From Nitrospirota bacterium (GTDB lineage Bacteria; Nitrospirota; Thermodesulfovibrionia; Thermodesulfovibrionales; JdFR-88): a stretch of DNA of 14,748 nt. Of this stretch, positions 12,982 to 14,748 are shown one piece after another. Below the pieces are notes generated by a model. The model was not told the origin of the DNA. It worked only from the letters and a program-made list of their open reading frames with translations, and did no database searches. The stretch's first letter is position 1; the number at the start of each line of letters is the position of its first letter. The stretch is from NCBI GenBank assembly GCA_021789735.1, contig JAJYJB010000064.1:1-14748 (forward strand), written 5' to 3'. A program made the translations under genes and the position numbers.

Positions 12982-14338
12982 TGGCAAGGTAAAAAACCTT
13001 AAAGGGACGGTGGTCACCCCGCCCGACAAATCCATTTCCCACAGGGCGCTCATGCTCGCCTCCATTGCGAAAGGGGAAAGCACGGTAGAAAACCTCCTGC
13101 TTGCGGCCGATACCATCTCCACACTCAGGGCAATGGAGCTTCTTGGCGTAAAGATCGAAGGCTATGGAAAGAAAAAGCATGTTCCGAATTTTGGCCTTTT
13201 CCATCAAAATTATAAAGTGACTGGAAAAGGTTTGTACGGCCTTACTGAACCCGCCACATTCATAGACTGCGGGAATTCAGGCACAACGACCAGGCTCCTT
13301 TGCGGCCTGCTGGCCGGCAACGCTTTTTTCTCGGTCCTCTCCGGGGATGAGTCACTTAATTCAAGGCCAATGAAGCGAGTTATTAAACCGCTTGCGCTAA
13401 TGGGTGCTGAGATAATGGCGCGCGCGTCGGATTCCTATCCTCCCATCGCAATCAGGGGAGGCAAACTGCGCGGAATCGAATACGATATGCCCGTTGCCTC
13501 AGCGCAGGTAAAATCAGCCCTCATGCTGGCCGCGCTGTACGCGGAGGGCGAGACCGCAATAATAGAGCCCTCGCCTTCCAGGGACCACAGCGAGAGGATG
13601 CTCCGTTCGATGGGCGCGGCAGTGACGGAAGAAAAAGGCGCTGGCCGGGCGCATGTAATAAGAATAAAAAAACCGGCAAATGAGCTGATCCCTTTCGAAA
13701 TTAAAATACCCGGTGATTTCTCCTCGGCGGCCTTCTTCATAGTTGGCGCGCTTATCACCCAGAATTCCGATGTCCTCATAAAAAACGTCTGCCTGAACCC
13801 TACAAGGACGGGCCTTTTAAGCACGCTGAAAGAGATGGGCGCGATGATCGGCATAAGAAATCAAAGGACTGTCTCCGGTGAGCCCGTTGGAGACCTGCAT
13901 ATTGAAGGGAAACAGGACTTGAGGGCGGTCCATGTGAGCGAATCATCCATCCCGCTCATGATAGACGAGATCCCCATCCTGTGCATTGCCGCAGCCTGCG
14001 CTCGGGGCCGCTCGGAGATAAGGGGGGCAAAAGAGCTCCGCGTCAAGGAATCCGACCGCATAAAGGCCATGGCCCAGGGGCTTTCTGCCATGGGCATACG
14101 GGTTGAAGAATTCGAAGACGGCCTGGCCATAACCGGGGGTGCAATGAAAGGCGCAAGGATAGATCCGTTCGGGGACCACAGGATCGCCATGTCCTTTGCC
14201 ATGGCCGGGCTGGCCGCCGACGGGGACACGGAAATAGAGAACGGGGAGGAATCCGTCAAAATATCCTATCCGGACTTTTTCAGCACGCTTGGAAGGCTGC
14301 GGAGACCGGACCGAGGCCACGTTTTAAAAAATGGGTAA
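12965..14338 (+). CDS. aroA: 3-phosphoshikimate 1-carboxyvinyltransferase (EPSP synthase), with a small insertion
   Basis: 457 residues, longer than the usual 425-445. It joins PEP to shikimate 3-phosphate. Visible motifs are PPDKSISHRALML (K22, S23, R27), CGNSGTTTR (102-110), SLNSRPMKR, VASAQVKSA, SRDHSERML, GDFSSAAFF, NPTRTG, IDEIPI (D334, E335), KELRVKESDRI and DHRIAM. The GNSGTT form resembles the Bacillus-type enzyme rather than GNAGTAMR of E. coli. Between GVKIE (61-65) and GKG (87-89) there are about 12 extra residues rich in Lys, Phe, His and Asn, and their codons are more AT-rich than the flanks. The start is TTG at 12965, inside tyrA, with GAGGA upstream. The end overlaps cmk by 8 bp. 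Confidence 0.95.
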   Translation: MIKRIDGKVKNLKGTVVTPPDKSISHRALMLASIAKGESTVENLLLAADTISTLRAMELLGVKIEGYGKKKHVPNFGLFHQNYKVTGKGLYGLTEPATFIDCGNSGTTTRLLCGLLAGNAFFSVLSGDESLNSRPMKRVIKPLALMGAEIMARASDSYPPIAIRGGKLRGIEYDMPVASAQVKSALMLAALYAEGETAIIEPSPSRDHSERMLRSMGAAVTEEKGAGRAHVIRIKKPANELIPFEIKIPGDFSSAAFFIVGALITQNSDVLIKNVCLNPTRTGLLSTLKEMGAMIGIRNQRTVSGEPVGDLHIEGKQDLRAVHVSESSIPLMIDEIPILCIAAACARGRSEIRGAKELRVKESDRIKAMAQGLSAMGIRVEEFEDGLAITGGAMKGARIDPFGDHRIAMSFAMAGLAADGDTEIENGEESVKISYPDFFSTLGRLRRPDRGHVLKNG

Positions 14339-14748
14339 GGTCGTTGCCATAGACGGGCCCTCCGGGGCAGGCAAAAGCACACTGGCAAAATCGCTTGCCG
14401 CAGCGCTCGGTTTTGAGTACCTGGACACCGGGGCCCTATACAGGGCCGCCGCCCTGGCCCTGAGGGCCATGGGTGTTACGCCTGAGGACGATGACGGAAA
14501 GATAGCCCGCGCGCTCGAGGGCGTAAACATCGACTTCAGGGAAGGGCGCGCTTACCTGGACGGCAGGGACGTCTCTGAAGAGATAAGGACCAAGGAAGCC
14601 GGCCATTACTCCTCCGTTTTTTCGGCCCGCCAGCCGGTCAGGGATTTCCTGCTTCCCCTGCAGAGAGGGTTTTCCTCCGAAAACGGCAAAAACAGGGACC
14701 TGGTGGTCGAAGGCCGGGACATGACCACCGTGGTGTTCCCCGGCGCAT
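14331..14748 (+). CDS. cmk: Cytidylate kinase, 3' part outside the window
   Basis: The frame opens at ATG 14331, overlapping the aroA stop by 8 bp, and runs off the right edge after 139 residues of an expected 220 or so. The P-loop is GPSGAGKST (9-17), followed by YLDTGALYRA, which contacts the nucleotide, and GRDMTTVVFPGA near the edge (R129, D130), which corresponds to the usual GRDIGTVVFP with two substitutions. It phosphorylates CMP and dCMP. The aroA-cmk order is common and often continues to ispH and rpsA, which cannot be seen here. Confidence 0.95.
   Translation, partial: MGKVVAIDGPSGAGKSTLAKSLAAALGFEYLDTGALYRAAALALRAMGVTPEDDDGKIARALEGVNIDFREGRAYLDGRDVSEEIRTKEAGHYSSVFSARQPVRDFLLPLQRGFSSENGKNRDLVVEGRDMTTVVFPGA

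Noticed and set aside
12388..13122. A 244-codon minus-strand frame opposite tyrA/aroA
   Set aside because: It lies antisense to well-supported genes, has no family motif and no ribosome binding site, and is best explained by codon bias of the opposite strand.

Overview
The window reads as an ordinary chromosomal segment of a free-living bacterium. Coding GC is roughly 55-60%, Arg AGG and Ile ATA codons are common, genes are tightly packed and spacers are short and AT-rich. An AmrS radical SAM enzyme, an NfeD-slipin pair, a yceD-rpmF-plsX-fabH cluster and an aromatic amino acid operon running into cmk together suggest a Nitrospirota- or Desulfobacterota-like organism. That placement comes from gene order and codon taste only. 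I saw no tRNA, rRNA, CRISPR array, insertion sequence or phage gene.

Left edge (1-1215, minus strand): the first codons of a gene that leaves the window, then amrS. The divergent spacer 1216-1559 holds a consensus-like promoter (TTGAAT, 17 bp, TATAAT). Its expected start falls on the ATG of a small cysteine-rich frame (1291) that is interrupted by one in-frame TGA, after which the same frame continues with more cysteines. This is the most unusual stretch in the window.

Plus strand 1560-5287: a probable operon of nfeD (membrane serine protease), a slipin, a small three-helix membrane protein and a membrane-bound histidine-kinase-like protein whose expected phosphoacceptor His is Asp. The kinase gene overlaps the end of fabH tail to tail.

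Minus strand 8742-5231: an HsdR-N-like protein with its own promoter and probable terminator, then yceD-rpmF-plsX-fabH. The second group links ribosome assembly (YceD, L32) to entry into phospholipid and fatty acid synthesis (PlsX, FabH). A good promoter (TTGACA, 16 bp, TATAAG) fixes the yceD start.

Plus strand 8897-14748: pheA, hisC, aroF, tyrA, aroA and cmk (cut by the right edge). These cover entry into the shikimate pathway (DAHP synthase), EPSP synthase, both branches from chorismate to phenylalanine and tyrosine, a likely shared aminotransferase, and then CMP kinase. Most neighbours overlap by 8-17 bp, so the block is probably one transcript.

Across the window, several operon-head start codons lie 5-7 nt downstream of a -10-like hexamer and have no Shine-Dalgarno, while internal genes often do have one. 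This suggests leaderless mRNAs at operon heads. Three genes (fabH, aroF, aroA) start with TTG.
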